DNA of 64,000 nt from Kosakonia sp. SMBL-WEM22 (lineage in GTDB: Bacteria > Pseudomonadota > Gammaproteobacteria > Enterobacterales > Enterobacteriaceae), in contig NZ_CP051488.1 in NCBI RefSeq assembly GCF_014490785.1, positions 4,973,618 to 5,037,617 on the forward strand, given 5' to 3'. The translations under genes and the position numbers were made by a program. Shown here piece after piece: positions 22,478-32,137 of this stretch. Numbering within the stretch: position 1 is the stretch's first letter; each line of letters opens with the position of its first letter. Below the pieces are notes generated by a model that saw only the letters and a program-made list of their open reading frames with translations, searched no databases and had not been told where the DNA came from.

Positions 22478-22488
22478 ACGTTTCGCTC
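22472..22488. promoter_or_regulatory. second RbsR-like operator
   Basis: CGAAACGTTTCG, followed by CT as in the primary operator, forms a second palindrome about 79 bp from the first. It overlaps the distal half of the CRP site. Confidence 0.55.
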
Positions 22489-22548
22489 ATCGGGATAACG
22501 AAAAAAACGGCGCGACTTTCTTAAGGTAAATTGATGGCAATTGATAGT

Positions 22549-22578
22549 AAAAACCCCTCTTAGGGAGGGGTTTGAAAG
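22549..22578 (-). terminator. kup terminator
   Basis: The stem CCCCTCCCTAAGAGGGG is followed by TTTTT on the minus strand, directly downstream of the kup stop codon. Confidence 0.85.
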
Positions 22579-22581
22579 GTG

Positions 22582-24450
22582 TCAGATTTCGACCTGCGTT
22601 CCGAGTTCGATAACCCGGTTAGGTGGGATCTCAAACTGGTCCGGCGCGCGCAGGGCGTTGCGCTGCAATACCAGGTAGAGCTTGCCGCGCAGGCGCAGAT
22701 ACCACGGGCGTTTGCCGAGGATCAGCGACTCGTGGGACATAAAGAAGGAGGTCTCCATCATTCGGCAACTTAACCCTTCCAGCCCGCAGCGGTGGAACAC
22801 CTCTTCCACGTTCGGCGTTTCGCGCCAACCATAGCTTGCCACCACGCGCCAGAAAGTGGGCGACAGCTGCTCAATCTGCACGCGACGAACATTATGCACA
22901 TAGGGCGCGTCCTCCGTGCGTAATGTCAGCAGGATCACCCGCTCATGCAGCACCTTGTTGTGCTTCAGGTTATGCATCATGGCAAAAGGAATAACGTTCA
23001 GCGCGCGGGACATATAAACCGCTGTACCCGGTACGCGTACCGGCGGCGACTTCTCCAGCGAAGCGATCATCGCTTCCAGTGAGTTACCGTGCTCATGCAT
23101 GCGGCGCAGCAGGCGGAAACGCTCGCTCTTCCAGGTGGTCATCACCAGAAACATTACCAGACCGAGGCTCAATGGCAGCCAGCCGCCGGAGACAATCTTA
23201 TCGAGGTTCGCCGAGAAGAGCGGCACATCGATGCAGAGGAAGAAGAGCAGCAGCATGCCAACCAGAATCTTATTCCAGTGCCAGTTTTTGCGCGCCACGG
23301 TGGTAAAGAGCAGGGTGGTCAGCACCATGGTGCCGGTCACCGCAATACCGTATGCCGCCGCCAGGTTGCTGGAGTGCTCGAAGCTGACAATCACCAGCAC
23401 TACCGCGAAGTAGAGCAGCCAGTTGATAAAGGGAATATAGATCTGCCCGGACTCCATCTCCGAGGTGTGAATAATCCGCATCGGCGCCAGATAACCAAGG
23501 CGTACCGCCTGGCGAGTCAGGGAGAAGACACCGGAAATGACCGCCTGCGAGGCAATCACCGTCGCCAGCGTGGCGATAATCAGCATCGGGATCAGCGCCC
23601 ACTCAGGCGCTAACAGGAAGAAGGGGTTTTTAATCGCTTCGGGGGTTTTCAGCAGCAGCGCGCCCTGGCCAAAGTAGTTCAGCACCAGCGAGGGCAGCAC
23701 CACGCTAAACCACGCCAAGCGGATCGGCAGTTTACCGAAGTGGCCCATATCCGCGTAGAGCGCTTCCACGCCGGTAATAGAGAGCACGACGGCTCCGAGG
23801 GCGACAAACGAAATGGCTTTGTACTGCAAGAAGAAGTTAACCGCCCACATCGGGTTAAGCGCCTGCAGCACTTCCGGGTTGGCAATAATGCTGCGTACGC
23901 CGAGCACCGCCAGAATCAAAAACCACGCCAGCATAATTGGCGCAAAGAGTTTGCCCACTAGCCCGGTGCCATGTTTTTGAATGGCAAACAGCAGTGTCAG
24001 CACCACGATGGAGAGCGGCACAATCCACGTATCGAGGGAGGGGGCGACAATCTCAAGGCCTTCGATGGCCGACATCACCGAGATGGCGGGCGTAATGACC
24101 ACTTCGCCATAGAAGAAGCTGCCGCCGATCAGGCCCATAATCACCAGCACCGAGGTCATCCTGGCGGAGGTATTACGCCCGGCCAGCGACATCAGCGTCA
24201 GGATCCCACCTTCACCGGCGTTATCCGCCCGCATCACAAAGGTGAGGTACTTAATCGAGACGACAAAAACCAGTAGCCAGAAAATCAGCGACAGGAAGCC
24301 AAAGACAGCATCGCGCTCAACGCCGAAGCCGAACTGGCCAGACAAACATTCACGCAGTGTATAGAGTGGGCTGGTACCAATATCACCGTAGACAACCCCA
24401 ATTGCCGCGAGTGTGACCGCGGGTAACGATTGTTTCTTATCAGTGCTCAT
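22582..24450 (-). CDS. kup: low-affinity potassium transporter Kup
   Basis: This is a 622-residue inner-membrane K+:H+ symporter of the KUP/HAK family, important at low pH or high osmolarity. About 12 hydrophobic helices occupy the first 430 residues. The family motif GVVYGDIGTSPLYT lies near residue 18, and a cytoplasmic C-terminal domain follows. It is transcribed towards rbsD but separated from it by its own terminator. Confidence 0.97.
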   Translation of the reverse strand: MSTDKKQSLPAVTLAAIGVVYGDIGTSPLYTLRECLSGQFGFGVERDAVFGFLSLIFWLLVFVVSIKYLTFVMRADNAGEGGILTLMSLAGRNTSARMTSVLVIMGLIGGSFFYGEVVITPAISVMSAIEGLEIVAPSLDTWIVPLSIVVLTLLFAIQKHGTGLVGKLFAPIMLAWFLILAVLGVRSIIANPEVLQALNPMWAVNFFLQYKAISFVALGAVVLSITGVEALYADMGHFGKLPIRLAWFSVVLPSLVLNYFGQGALLLKTPEAIKNPFFLLAPEWALIPMLIIATLATVIASQAVISGVFSLTRQAVRLGYLAPMRIIHTSEMESGQIYIPFINWLLYFAVVLVIVSFEHSSNLAAAYGIAVTGTMVLTTLLFTTVARKNWHWNKILVGMLLLFFLCIDVPLFSANLDKIVSGGWLPLSLGLVMFLVMTTWKSERFRLLRRMHEHGNSLEAMIASLEKSPPVRVPGTAVYMSRALNVIPFAMMHNLKHNKVLHERVILLTLRTEDAPYVHNVRRVQIEQLSPTFWRVVASYGWRETPNVEEVFHRCGLEGLSCRMMETSFFMSHESLILGKRPWYLRLRGKLYLVLQRNALRAPDQFEIPPNRVIELGTQVEI

Positions 24451-24673
24451 AGACTAATCTTTTGATTGAATGCAATTATGTGTGCTTAGTCCCTTGGCCC
24501 ACAAAAAGCGCACAGTATGCACGATTATCGACGGAATCGTACCCCTAAATGCAACCACATTAATCTGGCTCAATGAAAACAAAGCCGTTCTTCAGTCTAT
24601 TACAGGCACTTTCAGGAACGTTTATAATCGCTCTGACAAGCCGGAAACCACGGCGAAAGGACGCAGATTCATT

Positions 24674-26167
24674 ATGGCTCACTTACATCTATTAGCAGAA
24701 AGAATTTCCCGCCTCAGCAGCGCGCTGGAGAAAGGCCTCTTTGAGCGCAGCCATGCGATCCGGCTCTGTTTGCTGGCCGCCCTGAGCGGCGAAAGCGTAT
24801 TCCTGCTGGGTCCGCCGGGCATCGCCAAAAGCCTGATCGCCCGCCGCCTGAAATTCGCCTTCAAAAATGCCCGCGCCTTTGAATATTTAATGACCCGTTT
24901 CTCCACGCCGGAAGAGGTCTTTGGCCCCCTTTCCATTCAGGCGCTGAAAGATGAAGGGCGCTATGAGCGTCTCACAAGCGGCTATTTACCGGAAGCGGAA
25001 ATCGTCTTTCTGGATGAGATCTGGAAAGCAGGCCCGGCGATCCTTAACACCCTGCTGACCGCCATTAACGAACGCCGTTTTCGTAACGGCGCCAGCGAAG
25101 ATCATATTCCGATGCGCTTGCTGGTGGCGGCCTCTAACGAACTACCGGAAGCGGACAGCAGCCTCGAAGCGCTCTACGACCGCATGCTGATTCGTCTCTG
25201 GCTCGACAAAGTGCAGGAGAAGAGCAACTTCCGCTCAATGCTGATTAGCCAGCAGAGTGAAAGTGAAAACCCGGTGCCGGCGGAGTTGCAAATCACCGAT
25301 GAAGAGTACATCCGCTGGCAGCATGACATTTCCCAGGTGGCGCTGCCGGAACCGGTTTTTGAGCTGATTTACACTCTGCGCCAGCAGCTGGATACGCTGC
25401 CGAACGCGCCATATGTTTCCGACCGGCGCTGGAAAAAAGCGATTCGCCTGTTGCAGGCCAGCGCCCTCTTTAGTGGCCGCGACGCGGTGGCGCCTATCGA
25501 CCTGATCCTGCTGAAAGATTGCCTGTGGCATGACGCGGAAAGCCTGCGCCTGCTGCAACAGCAGCTCGATGTTTTGATGACCGGGCACGCCTGGCAGCAG
25601 CAGGCGATGGTGACGCAACTGAGTGCGATAGCCCAGCGACACCTGCAACTTCAGCAGCAGCAAAGTGATAAAACCGCGCTCAGAGTGGAGCGCCAGGGCG
25701 GCATGTTCAGCCGTCGCCCCCATTATGAACTTCCTGCGGATTTGACCGAGCCGGTGCTGACGCTTCTGCTACAGCAGCCGCTGAAACTGCACGATCTTAA
25801 CGTTATTCACCTCACCCTTGAGCGCAGCGCACTGGAGCAGTGGCTGACGAAAGGGGGCGAGATCCGCGGCAAGCTTAACGGGATAGGTTTTGCCCAGCCG
25901 CTCAATATGGAAGTGGATGCCAGCCAGCACCTGCTGGTGCGCGATGTCAGTTTACAGAGCTCGCGCCTGGCGTTGCCGGGCACGGCGTCAGAGAACGTGC
26001 CGGATGAGATCAGGCAGCAGCTGGAGGCGCTGGACACCACCTGGCACCAGCAGCACACCCGTTTTAGCGAACAGCAGAAGTGTCTGTTTATCTCCAGCGA
26101 CTGGTTGGGTCGCATTGAAGCCAGCCTGCAGGATGTCAGAGCGCAGATCCAACAGGCGCGTCAATGA
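24674..26167 (+). CDS. ravA: regulatory ATPase RavA (MoxR AAA+)
   Basis: This is a 497-residue MoxR-family AAA+ ATPase that partners ViaA. In E. coli it binds the lysine decarboxylase LdcI and modulates respiratory complexes and aminoglycoside sensitivity. Walker A is GPPGIAKS near residues 46-53, Walker B is VFLDEIWK, and a C-terminal LARA-type domain follows. The frame opens 68 codons earlier (24470) without homology, and ATG 24674 matches E. coli. The stop overlaps viaA by four bases. Confidence 0.95.
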   Translation: MAHLHLLAERISRLSSALEKGLFERSHAIRLCLLAALSGESVFLLGPPGIAKSLIARRLKFAFKNARAFEYLMTRFSTPEEVFGPLSIQALKDEGRYERLTSGYLPEAEIVFLDEIWKAGPAILNTLLTAINERRFRNGASEDHIPMRLLVAASNELPEADSSLEALYDRMLIRLWLDKVQEKSNFRSMLISQQSESENPVPAELQITDEEYIRWQHDISQVALPEPVFELIYTLRQQLDTLPNAPYVSDRRWKKAIRLLQASALFSGRDAVAPIDLILLKDCLWHDAESLRLLQQQLDVLMTGHAWQQQAMVTQLSAIAQRHLQLQQQQSDKTALRVERQGGMFSRRPHYELPADLTEPVLTLLLQQPLKLHDLNVIHLTLERSALEQWLTKGGEIRGKLNGIGFAQPLNMEVDASQHLLVRDVSLQSSRLALPGTASENVPDEIRQQLEALDTTWHQQHTRFSEQQKCLFISSDWLGRIEASLQDVRAQIQQARQ

Positions 26168-27615
26168 TCCCTCTCGATACGCTTAATGTAATGCTGACCA
26201 TCAGCGAAGAGGCGTTGATAGAGGATCTTATTATCCTCTTACTGGCCTCGCCGCAGCTGGCGATCTTTTTTGAAAAGTTTCCCAAGCTCAAGCATGCCAT
26301 TACGGAAGATCTGCCGCGCTGGCGCGAAGCGCTAAAAAAGCACCTTAAAGAGGCGGAAGTACCAAAAACGCTGGCGGAAGAGGTGCTCGCCTTTCAGCAG
26401 AGCCAGCTGCTCTCCACCTCGCAGTTTACCGTTCAGCTACCGCAAACGCTGGCCCTGCTCGATAGGGTGCAATCCCCTTTCGCGGCGCAGGCTCGCCAGA
26501 TGGTGACCGATAACCCGGCCTTTACCCCTGCCCTGCACACGCTCTTTCTTCAGCGCTGGCGTCTGAGCCTGGTGGTGCAAACCACTGCCTTCAACCAGCA
26601 ACTGCTGGAGGAGGAGCGCGAACAGTTGCTGAGTGAAGTGCAGGCACGCATGACTCTCAGCGGCCAGCTTGAACCGGTATTAATTGAGAATGAGAACGCG
26701 GCCGGCAGATTATGGGATATGAGCGCCGGGCAGCTTAAACGCGGCGATTACCAGTTGATCGTCAAATATGGTGATTTCCTCAAAGAGCAGCCCGAACTGC
26801 AGCAACTGGCAGAGCAGCTAGGCCGCTCACGGGAAGCGCGTTCAGTGCCGCGCAAAGATGCGCCGATGGAGACCTTCCGCAGCCTGGTGCGCGAGCCGTC
26901 AACGGTGCCGGAGCAGGTCGATGGCTTGCATCAAAGCGACGATATTCTGCGCCTGCTGCCGCCGGAACTGGCGACCCTCGGCATCACCGAGCTGGAGTAT
27001 GAGTTTTACCGGCGGCTGGTGGAGAAACAGCTGCTGACCTACCGGCTTCACGGCGATGCCTGGCACGAAAAGGTGACCGAACGCCCGGTTATTCATCAGG
27101 ATTTTGATGAGCAGCCGCGCGGGCCATTTATTGTCTGCGTCGACACCTCCGGTTCCATGGGCGGCTTCAACGAACAGTGCGCGAAGGCTTTCTGCCTGGC
27201 GATGATGCGCGTGGCGCTGGCGGACAAACGGCGCTGCTTCATTATGCTCTTCTCCACGGAAGTGGTGCGCTATGAGCTGACCTGCGATAGCGGGCTGGAG
27301 CAGGCGATCCGCTTTCTGAGCCAGCGCTTTCGCGGTGGCACCGATCTGGCGAGCTGCTTTCGTGCGGTGATTGAGCGGATGCAGGGCGGCGAATGGTATG
27401 ACGCCGATGCGGTGGTGATCTCCGATTTTATCGCCCAGCGGCTGCCGGAGGAGGTGATCGGTAAGGTAAAGGAGCTGCAACAGGTGCATCAACACCGCTT
27501 TCACGCGGTGGCGATGTCAGCCCACGGAAAACCCGGCATCATGCGCATCTTTGACCATATCTGGCGCTTTGATACCGGGATGCGCAGCCGCTTACTGCGC
27601 CGCTGGCGGCGTTAA
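26164..27615 (+). CDS. viaA: VWA-domain protein ViaA
   Basis: This 483-residue protein activates RavA ATPase. The C-terminal von Willebrand A domain carries the MIDAS motif DTSGSMGG near residue 325 and the downstream GGTDL. The ATGA overlap with ravA indicates translational coupling. The stop overlaps the convergent asnA stop by four bases, so no terminator separates them. Confidence 0.95.
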   Translation: MIPLDTLNVMLTISEEALIEDLIILLLASPQLAIFFEKFPKLKHAITEDLPRWREALKKHLKEAEVPKTLAEEVLAFQQSQLLSTSQFTVQLPQTLALLDRVQSPFAAQARQMVTDNPAFTPALHTLFLQRWRLSLVVQTTAFNQQLLEEEREQLLSEVQARMTLSGQLEPVLIENENAAGRLWDMSAGQLKRGDYQLIVKYGDFLKEQPELQQLAEQLGRSREARSVPRKDAPMETFRSLVREPSTVPEQVDGLHQSDDILRLLPPELATLGITELEYEFYRRLVEKQLLTYRLHGDAWHEKVTERPVIHQDFDEQPRGPFIVCVDTSGSMGGFNEQCAKAFCLAMMRVALADKRRCFIMLFSTEVVRYELTCDSGLEQAIRFLSQRFRGGTDLASCFRAVIERMQGGEWYDADAVVISDFIAQRLPEEVIGKVKELQQVHQHRFHAVAMSAHGKPGIMRIFDHIWRFDTGMRSRLLRRWRR

Positions 27616-28604
27616 AGCAGATCGGCAACCTCGTCGCGCACGGCGGCTGGCCATACGCCGCACTGCACCTGACCGATATGCGAGAGTTGTAACAGCAGCA
27701 TGGTGAGGCGCGATTGACCAATGCCGCCACCGATGGTTTGCGGCATCTCGCCACGCAGCAGCGCCTGGTGCCAGTCAAGCTGCAGCCTCTCTTCATCATC
27801 AGTCAGTTTCAGCTGGCGCTTCAGGGCTTCAGCGTCAACGCGGATCCCCATTGATGAGAGCTCCAGCGCATCCTCCAGCACCGGGTTCCACACCAGGATA
27901 TCGCCGTTGAGGCCGCTGAAACCGGCTTCGGCTGGCGTGCTCCAGTCATCATAATCCGGCGCGCGAACATCGTGACGCTTGCCGTCACTAAGCTTGCCGC
28001 CAATCCCCATCAGAAAGACAGCGCCCAGCTCTTTGGCGATCGCTTTTTCGCGCCCTTTCGCATCTAAGTGCGGGAAGCGGCTGAGCAGTGTTTCGCTGTG
28101 TACGAAGTGGATCTGCTCTGGCAGGAACGGTGCCAGACCAAACTCTGCGCTTACCGCGGCTTCAGTCGCTTTGATCCCGGACCAGATCGCCTCAACCGTC
28201 GATTTCAGCGTCGCCAGCTGGCGCTGACCGTCTCCTAATACGCGCTCCCAGTCCCACTGATCCACATACACGGAGTGAATGGGCGAGAGACGATCTTCAT
28301 CGGGGCGCAGGGCTTTCATATGGGTGTAAAGCCCTTCACCGGCGCTGAAATCATGTTGCCCCAGCGTCTGACGTTTCCACTTTGCCAGTGAGTGCACCAC
28401 TTCAAAGCGAGCATCTGGCAGCGTCTTCACATTGACCTGTACCGCTTTCTCGCAACCCGACAGGTTATCCTGTGTGCCATCCCCTACGCGGCTGAGGATC
28501 GGTGCCTGCACTTCAATCAGGCCCAATTTCTCTTCCAGCTGGCGAGAGAAGAAGGATTTCACAAAGGCGATCTGGCGTTGTTTTGCGATGTAGGCGGTTT
28601 TCAT
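27612..28604 (-). CDS. asnA: aspartate-ammonia ligase AsnA
   Basis: This 330-residue asparagine synthetase A makes asparagine from aspartate, ammonia and ATP. It resembles class II aminoacyl-tRNA synthetases, and conserved regions SPIHSVYVDQWDWE and GGGIGQSRL (motif 3-like) are present. It is divergent from its activator gene asnC, with the shared promoter region at 28605-28754. Confidence 0.97.
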   Translation of the reverse strand: MKTAYIAKQRQIAFVKSFFSRQLEEKLGLIEVQAPILSRVGDGTQDNLSGCEKAVQVNVKTLPDARFEVVHSLAKWKRQTLGQHDFSAGEGLYTHMKALRPDEDRLSPIHSVYVDQWDWERVLGDGQRQLATLKSTVEAIWSGIKATEAAVSAEFGLAPFLPEQIHFVHSETLLSRFPHLDAKGREKAIAKELGAVFLMGIGGKLSDGKRHDVRAPDYDDWSTPAEAGFSGLNGDILVWNPVLEDALELSSMGIRVDAEALKRQLKLTDDEERLQLDWHQALLRGEMPQTIGGGIGQSRLTMLLLQLSHIGQVQCGVWPAAVRDEVADLL

Positions 28605-28754
28605 TTTTTAACTCCTGTCTGCGTAGACTTGCAATTAAGCAACAGAAACAGGCGTCAGTTCAATAATCCACAATTAAAAAGGCCAACAGGCTTTTGAATC
28701 GCTAAAATAGACGGCTAAAATAGAATGAATCATTAATCTACATAAGAAAAACGT

Positions 28755-29213
28755 ATGGAAAATTATCAGATCGACAATCTGGATCGCGGCATCCTTGAAG
28801 CCTTAATGACCAATGCCCGTACGGCGTATGCCGAGCTGGCGAAACAGTTCGGCGTCAGCCCGGGCACCATTCATGTGCGGGTCGAGAAGATGAAGCAGGC
28901 GGGCATTATTACCGGCGCGCGTATCGACGTCAGCCCAAAGCAACTCGGGTACGATGTCTGCTGCTTTATCGGCATCATTTTGAAGAGCGCCAAAGATTAC
29001 CCCTCAGCGTTGGCCAGACTGGAGAGTCTGGAAGAGGTGACCGAAGCCTACTACACCACCGGACACTACAGCATCTTTATTAAAGTGATGTGCCGCTCGA
29101 TCGACGCGCTACAACAGGTACTTATCAACAAGATCCAGACCATTGATGAAATCCAGTCCACCGAGACATTGATCTCGTTGCAAAACCCCATCATGCGCAC
29201 GATCCGCCCGTAA
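28755..29213 (+). CDS. asnC: Lrp/AsnC-family regulator AsnC
   Basis: This 152-residue regulator activates asnA when asparagine is scarce. An N-terminal helix-turn-helix (LAKQFGVSPGTIHVRVEKMK) is followed by the RAM ligand-binding domain. It matches E. coli AsnC in length and lies between asnA and mioC, upstream of oriC. Confidence 0.96.
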   Translation: MENYQIDNLDRGILEALMTNARTAYAELAKQFGVSPGTIHVRVEKMKQAGIITGARIDVSPKQLGYDVCCFIGIILKSAKDYPSALARLESLEEVTEAYYTTGHYSIFIKVMCRSIDALQQVLINKIQTIDEIQSTETLISLQNPIMRTIRP

Positions 29214-29245
29214 CCGGGCATTTTCATCCACGATCAATACCCGTA

Positions 29246-29254
29246 TTGTCCACA
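29246..29254 (+). promoter_or_regulatory. DnaA box in the mioC promoter
   Basis: TTGTCCACA differs from the strong DnaA box TTATCCACA at one base and lies 77 bp before mioC. In E. coli, DnaA represses mioC, whose transcription runs into oriC. Confidence 0.55.
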
Positions 29255-29330
29255 GGTAGATCCCAGCTCATTCACAGCGTACAATACGCCCCACTTTGTC
29301 GTCGCAGGGCGACTAAAACGGAGCGGGTTC

Positions 29331-29780
29331 ATGGCAGACATTACTCTTATTAGCGGCAGCACCCTTGGCGGTGCGGAATACGTGGCAGAACATCTGGCTG
29401 AAAAGCTGGAGGAAGCAGGGTTCAATACCTTTACGTTCCATGGTCCGTTATTAGAGGATTTGCCGCAGCAGGGGCTCTGGCTGGTGGTCACTTCCACCCA
29501 CGGTGCGGGTGATATCCCCGACAACCTGCTGCCAATGTATGAAGAGCTTGATGAACTGAACCCGGATCTGTCGCAGATTCGCTTTGGCGCGATCGGTATC
29601 GGCAGCCGTGAATATGACACCTTCTGTCAGGCGATCGACAAAATGGAAGCCGGGCTGAAGAAAAAGGGTGCCAAACAGATCGGTGAAACGCTGAAGATCA
29701 ACGTCCTCGATCACGATATTCCGGAGGATCCGGCCGAAGAGTGGCTGGGATCCTGGATAAAATTACTCGATATTGTGTAA
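29331..29780 (+). CDS. mioC: flavodoxin-like protein MioC
   Basis: This 149-residue FMN-binding flavodoxin-fold protein was reported to support biotin synthase activity in vitro. The phosphate-binding loop SGSTLGGAEY is at residues 7-16, and STHGAGDIPDN forms the second FMN loop. GGAGCGGG is its ribosome-binding site. Transcription proceeds into oriC, which begins just after the stop codon. Confidence 0.95.
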   Translation: MADITLISGSTLGGAEYVAEHLAEKLEEAGFNTFTFHGPLLEDLPQQGLWLVVTSTHGAGDIPDNLLPMYEELDELNPDLSQIRFGAIGIGSREYDTFCQAIDKMEAGLKKKGAKQIGETLKINVLDHDIPEDPAEEWLGSWIKLLDIV

Positions 29781-30065
29781 AGATCGTGCGATCAGCAGTG
29801 AATAACTAGGCTTAAAAGCGCTTATTAACCGGTAGTTATCCAATGAATAACTCTGCTCACCGATCAGCCCTGTGTATAACTAGCCCTTTTGATCCCAGCT
29901 TATACGGTGCTGGATCACCGATCATTCACAGTTAATGATCCTTCCTAATAAACTGATCTTAAAGCGATGATCCGGCTTATCCACAAGACATCGCGATCCT
30001 AATAAGAGATCACAATAGAACAGATCTCTCTATATAAAGATCTTCTTTTTAATAGCCGGGATCCG
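29780..30065. other. oriC: chromosomal replication origin oriC
   Basis: The interval has 14 GATC sites. Three AT-rich 13-mers lie at 29999-30011, 30014-30026 and 30030-30042 (minus strand GATCTCTTATTAG, GATCTGTTCTATT, GATCTTTATATAG). DnaA boxes are R1 TTATCCACA (29977-29985), R2 TTATACACA (29871-29879, minus strand) and R3-like TTATCCAAT (29836-29844). An IHF-like ATCAGTTTATTA lies near 29950-29965. The R4 position (29798-29806, minus strand) reads TTATTCACT, which departs from the box consensus. Flanks are mioC and mnmG, as in all enterobacteria. Confidence 0.96.
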
Positions 30066-30152
30066 GAGTCTTTCTCACTGGACTAAAGTTGAGTAGAATC
30101 CACGACCCGGCCACACATTCATTTTCTAACCGCTCAGGCGAGGCATACCACC

Positions 30153-32042
30153 ATGTTTTATCCGGATCCTTTTGACGTCATCATCATTGGCGGGGGTCAT
30201 GCAGGCACTGAGGCCGCAATGGCCGCAGCGCGTATGGGTCAGCAGACTCTGCTTTTGACACACAATATCGACACCCTGGGGCAGATGAGCTGCAACCCGG
30301 CGATCGGCGGTATTGGGAAAGGACACCTGGTTAAAGAAGTGGATGCACTGGGCGGGCTGATGGCGAAAGCGATCGATCAGGCGGGTATTCAGTTTAGGAT
30401 ACTAAACGCTAGCAAAGGCCCTGCCGTTCGGGCGACGCGTGCACAGGCGGATCGCGTGCTCTATCGCCAGGCGGTACGCACTGCGCTGGAGAACCAGCCA
30501 AACCTGATGATCTTCCAGCAGGCGGTTGAGGATCTGATCGTCGAAAACGATCACGTTGTGGGTGCCGTTACCCAGATGGGGCTGAAGTTCCGCGCGAAAG
30601 CGGTGGTACTGACCGTCGGCACCTTCCTCGACGGCAAGATCCATATCGGGCTGGATAACTACAGCGGTGGCCGTGCAGGCGATCCGCCGTCGATCCCCCT
30701 CTCCCGCCGTCTGCGTGAACTGCCGCTGCGCGTCAGCCGTCTGAAAACCGGTACGCCGCCGCGTATTGACGCGCGCACCATCGATTTCAGCGTGCTGGCA
30801 CAGCAGCACGGCGACGATCCGATGCCGGTCTTCTCGTTTATGGGCAGTGCCGCGCAACATCCGCGCCAGGTGCCGTGCTATATCACGCACACCAACGAAA
30901 AGACCCATGAGGTGATCCGCAATAACCTCGATCGCAGCCCGATGTATGCCGGCGTGATCGAAGGGATCGGACCGCGTTACTGCCCGTCGATCGAAGATAA
31001 AGTGATGCGCTTTGCCGATCGCAACCAGCATCAGATCTTCCTTGAACCGGAAGGGCTTACCTCCAACGAAATTTACCCGAACGGCATCTCTACCAGCCTG
31101 CCGTTCGATGTACAGATGCAGATCGTCCGCTCAATGCAGGGGATGGAGAACGCGAAGATTGTTCGTCCTGGCTACGCCATTGAGTATGACTTCTTCGACC
31201 CGCGCGATCTGAAACCGACGCTTGAGAGCAAATATATCAACGGCCTCTTCTTCGCCGGCCAGATCAACGGCACCACCGGTTACGAAGAAGCTGCCGCGCA
31301 GGGTCTGCTGGCCGGTCTGAACGCCGGGCGCTACTCGGCAGATAAAGAGGGCTGGGCACCGCGTCGCGATCAGGCTTACCTGGGCGTACTGGTGGACGAT
31401 CTCTGCACGCTGGGCACTAAAGAGCCCTACCGCATGTTTACCTCCCGCGCGGAGTATCGTCTGATGCTGCGCGAAGATAACGCCGATCTGCGTCTGACCG
31501 AAGCGGGTCGCGAGTTGGGTCTGGTGGATGATGAACGCTGGGCGCGCTTCAACCAGAAGCTGGAAACCATTGAGCGTGAGCGTCAGCGCCTGAAATCCCA
31601 GTGGGTGTCACCGGCTTCTGAACATGCGCCGATCGTCAACGCACAGCTGACCGCGCCGTTGTCCCGCGAAGCCAGCGGTGAAGATCTGCTGCGTCGCCCG
31701 GAGATGACCTACGAGCAGCTGGTGCAATTGACGCCGTTCGCGCCGGGCTTAGAAGATAAGCAGGCGGCGGAACAGGTTGAAATCCAGGTGAAGTATGAAG
31801 GCTACATCGCCCGTCAGCAGGATGAGATCGAGAAGCAGCAGCGCAATGAGAACACTATTCTGCCAGCGACTCTCGATTACCGTCAGGTAAACGGCCTGTC
31901 GAATGAGGTGATCGCGAAGCTTAACGATCATAAACCCTCTTCCATCGGCCAGGCCTCGCGGATCTCGGGCATTACGCCAGCGGCAATCTCGATTCTGCTG
32001 GTGTGGCTGAAGAAGCAAGGGATGCTGCGCCGCAGCGCATAA
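30153..32042 (+). CDS. mnmG: tRNA uridine-5-carboxymethylaminomethyl modification enzyme MnmG
   Basis: This 629-residue FAD enzyme works with MnmE to install the cmnm5/mnm5 group on wobble U34. The FAD-binding motif IIGGGHAGTEAA lies at residues 11-22. The family signatures KGPAVRATRAQADR and GQINGTTGYEEAAAQG are intact. It is the first gene rightward of oriC, and its transcription stimulates initiation in E. coli. Confidence 0.98.
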   Translation: MFYPDPFDVIIIGGGHAGTEAAMAAARMGQQTLLLTHNIDTLGQMSCNPAIGGIGKGHLVKEVDALGGLMAKAIDQAGIQFRILNASKGPAVRATRAQADRVLYRQAVRTALENQPNLMIFQQAVEDLIVENDHVVGAVTQMGLKFRAKAVVLTVGTFLDGKIHIGLDNYSGGRAGDPPSIPLSRRLRELPLRVSRLKTGTPPRIDARTIDFSVLAQQHGDDPMPVFSFMGSAAQHPRQVPCYITHTNEKTHEVIRNNLDRSPMYAGVIEGIGPRYCPSIEDKVMRFADRNQHQIFLEPEGLTSNEIYPNGISTSLPFDVQMQIVRSMQGMENAKIVRPGYAIEYDFFDPRDLKPTLESKYINGLFFAGQINGTTGYEEAAAQGLLAGLNAGRYSADKEGWAPRRDQAYLGVLVDDLCTLGTKEPYRMFTSRAEYRLMLREDNADLRLTEAGRELGLVDDERWARFNQKLETIERERQRLKSQWVSPASEHAPIVNAQLTAPLSREASGEDLLRRPEMTYEQLVQLTPFAPGLEDKQAAEQVEIQVKYEGYIARQQDEIEKQQRNENTILPATLDYRQVNGLSNEVIAKLNDHKPSSIGQASRISGITPAAISILLVWLKKQGMLRRSA

Positions 32043-32053
32043 CCCTATCACTC

Positions 32054-32074
32054 AGGCCCGCACGCCGGGCCTGA
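32054..32074. repeat. REP-like hairpin between mnmG and rsmG
   Basis: CAGGCCCG and CGGGCCTG form an 8-bp perfect stem around a five-base loop. There is no T-run, so mRNA stabilisation or a REP remnant is more likely than termination. Confidence 0.5.
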
Positions 32075-32137
32075 TAACGCTAAAAGGCAGATAAGCATCG
32101 CGCTATTCGCCATGTCGTCTCTCAACAGGTATTCGTT

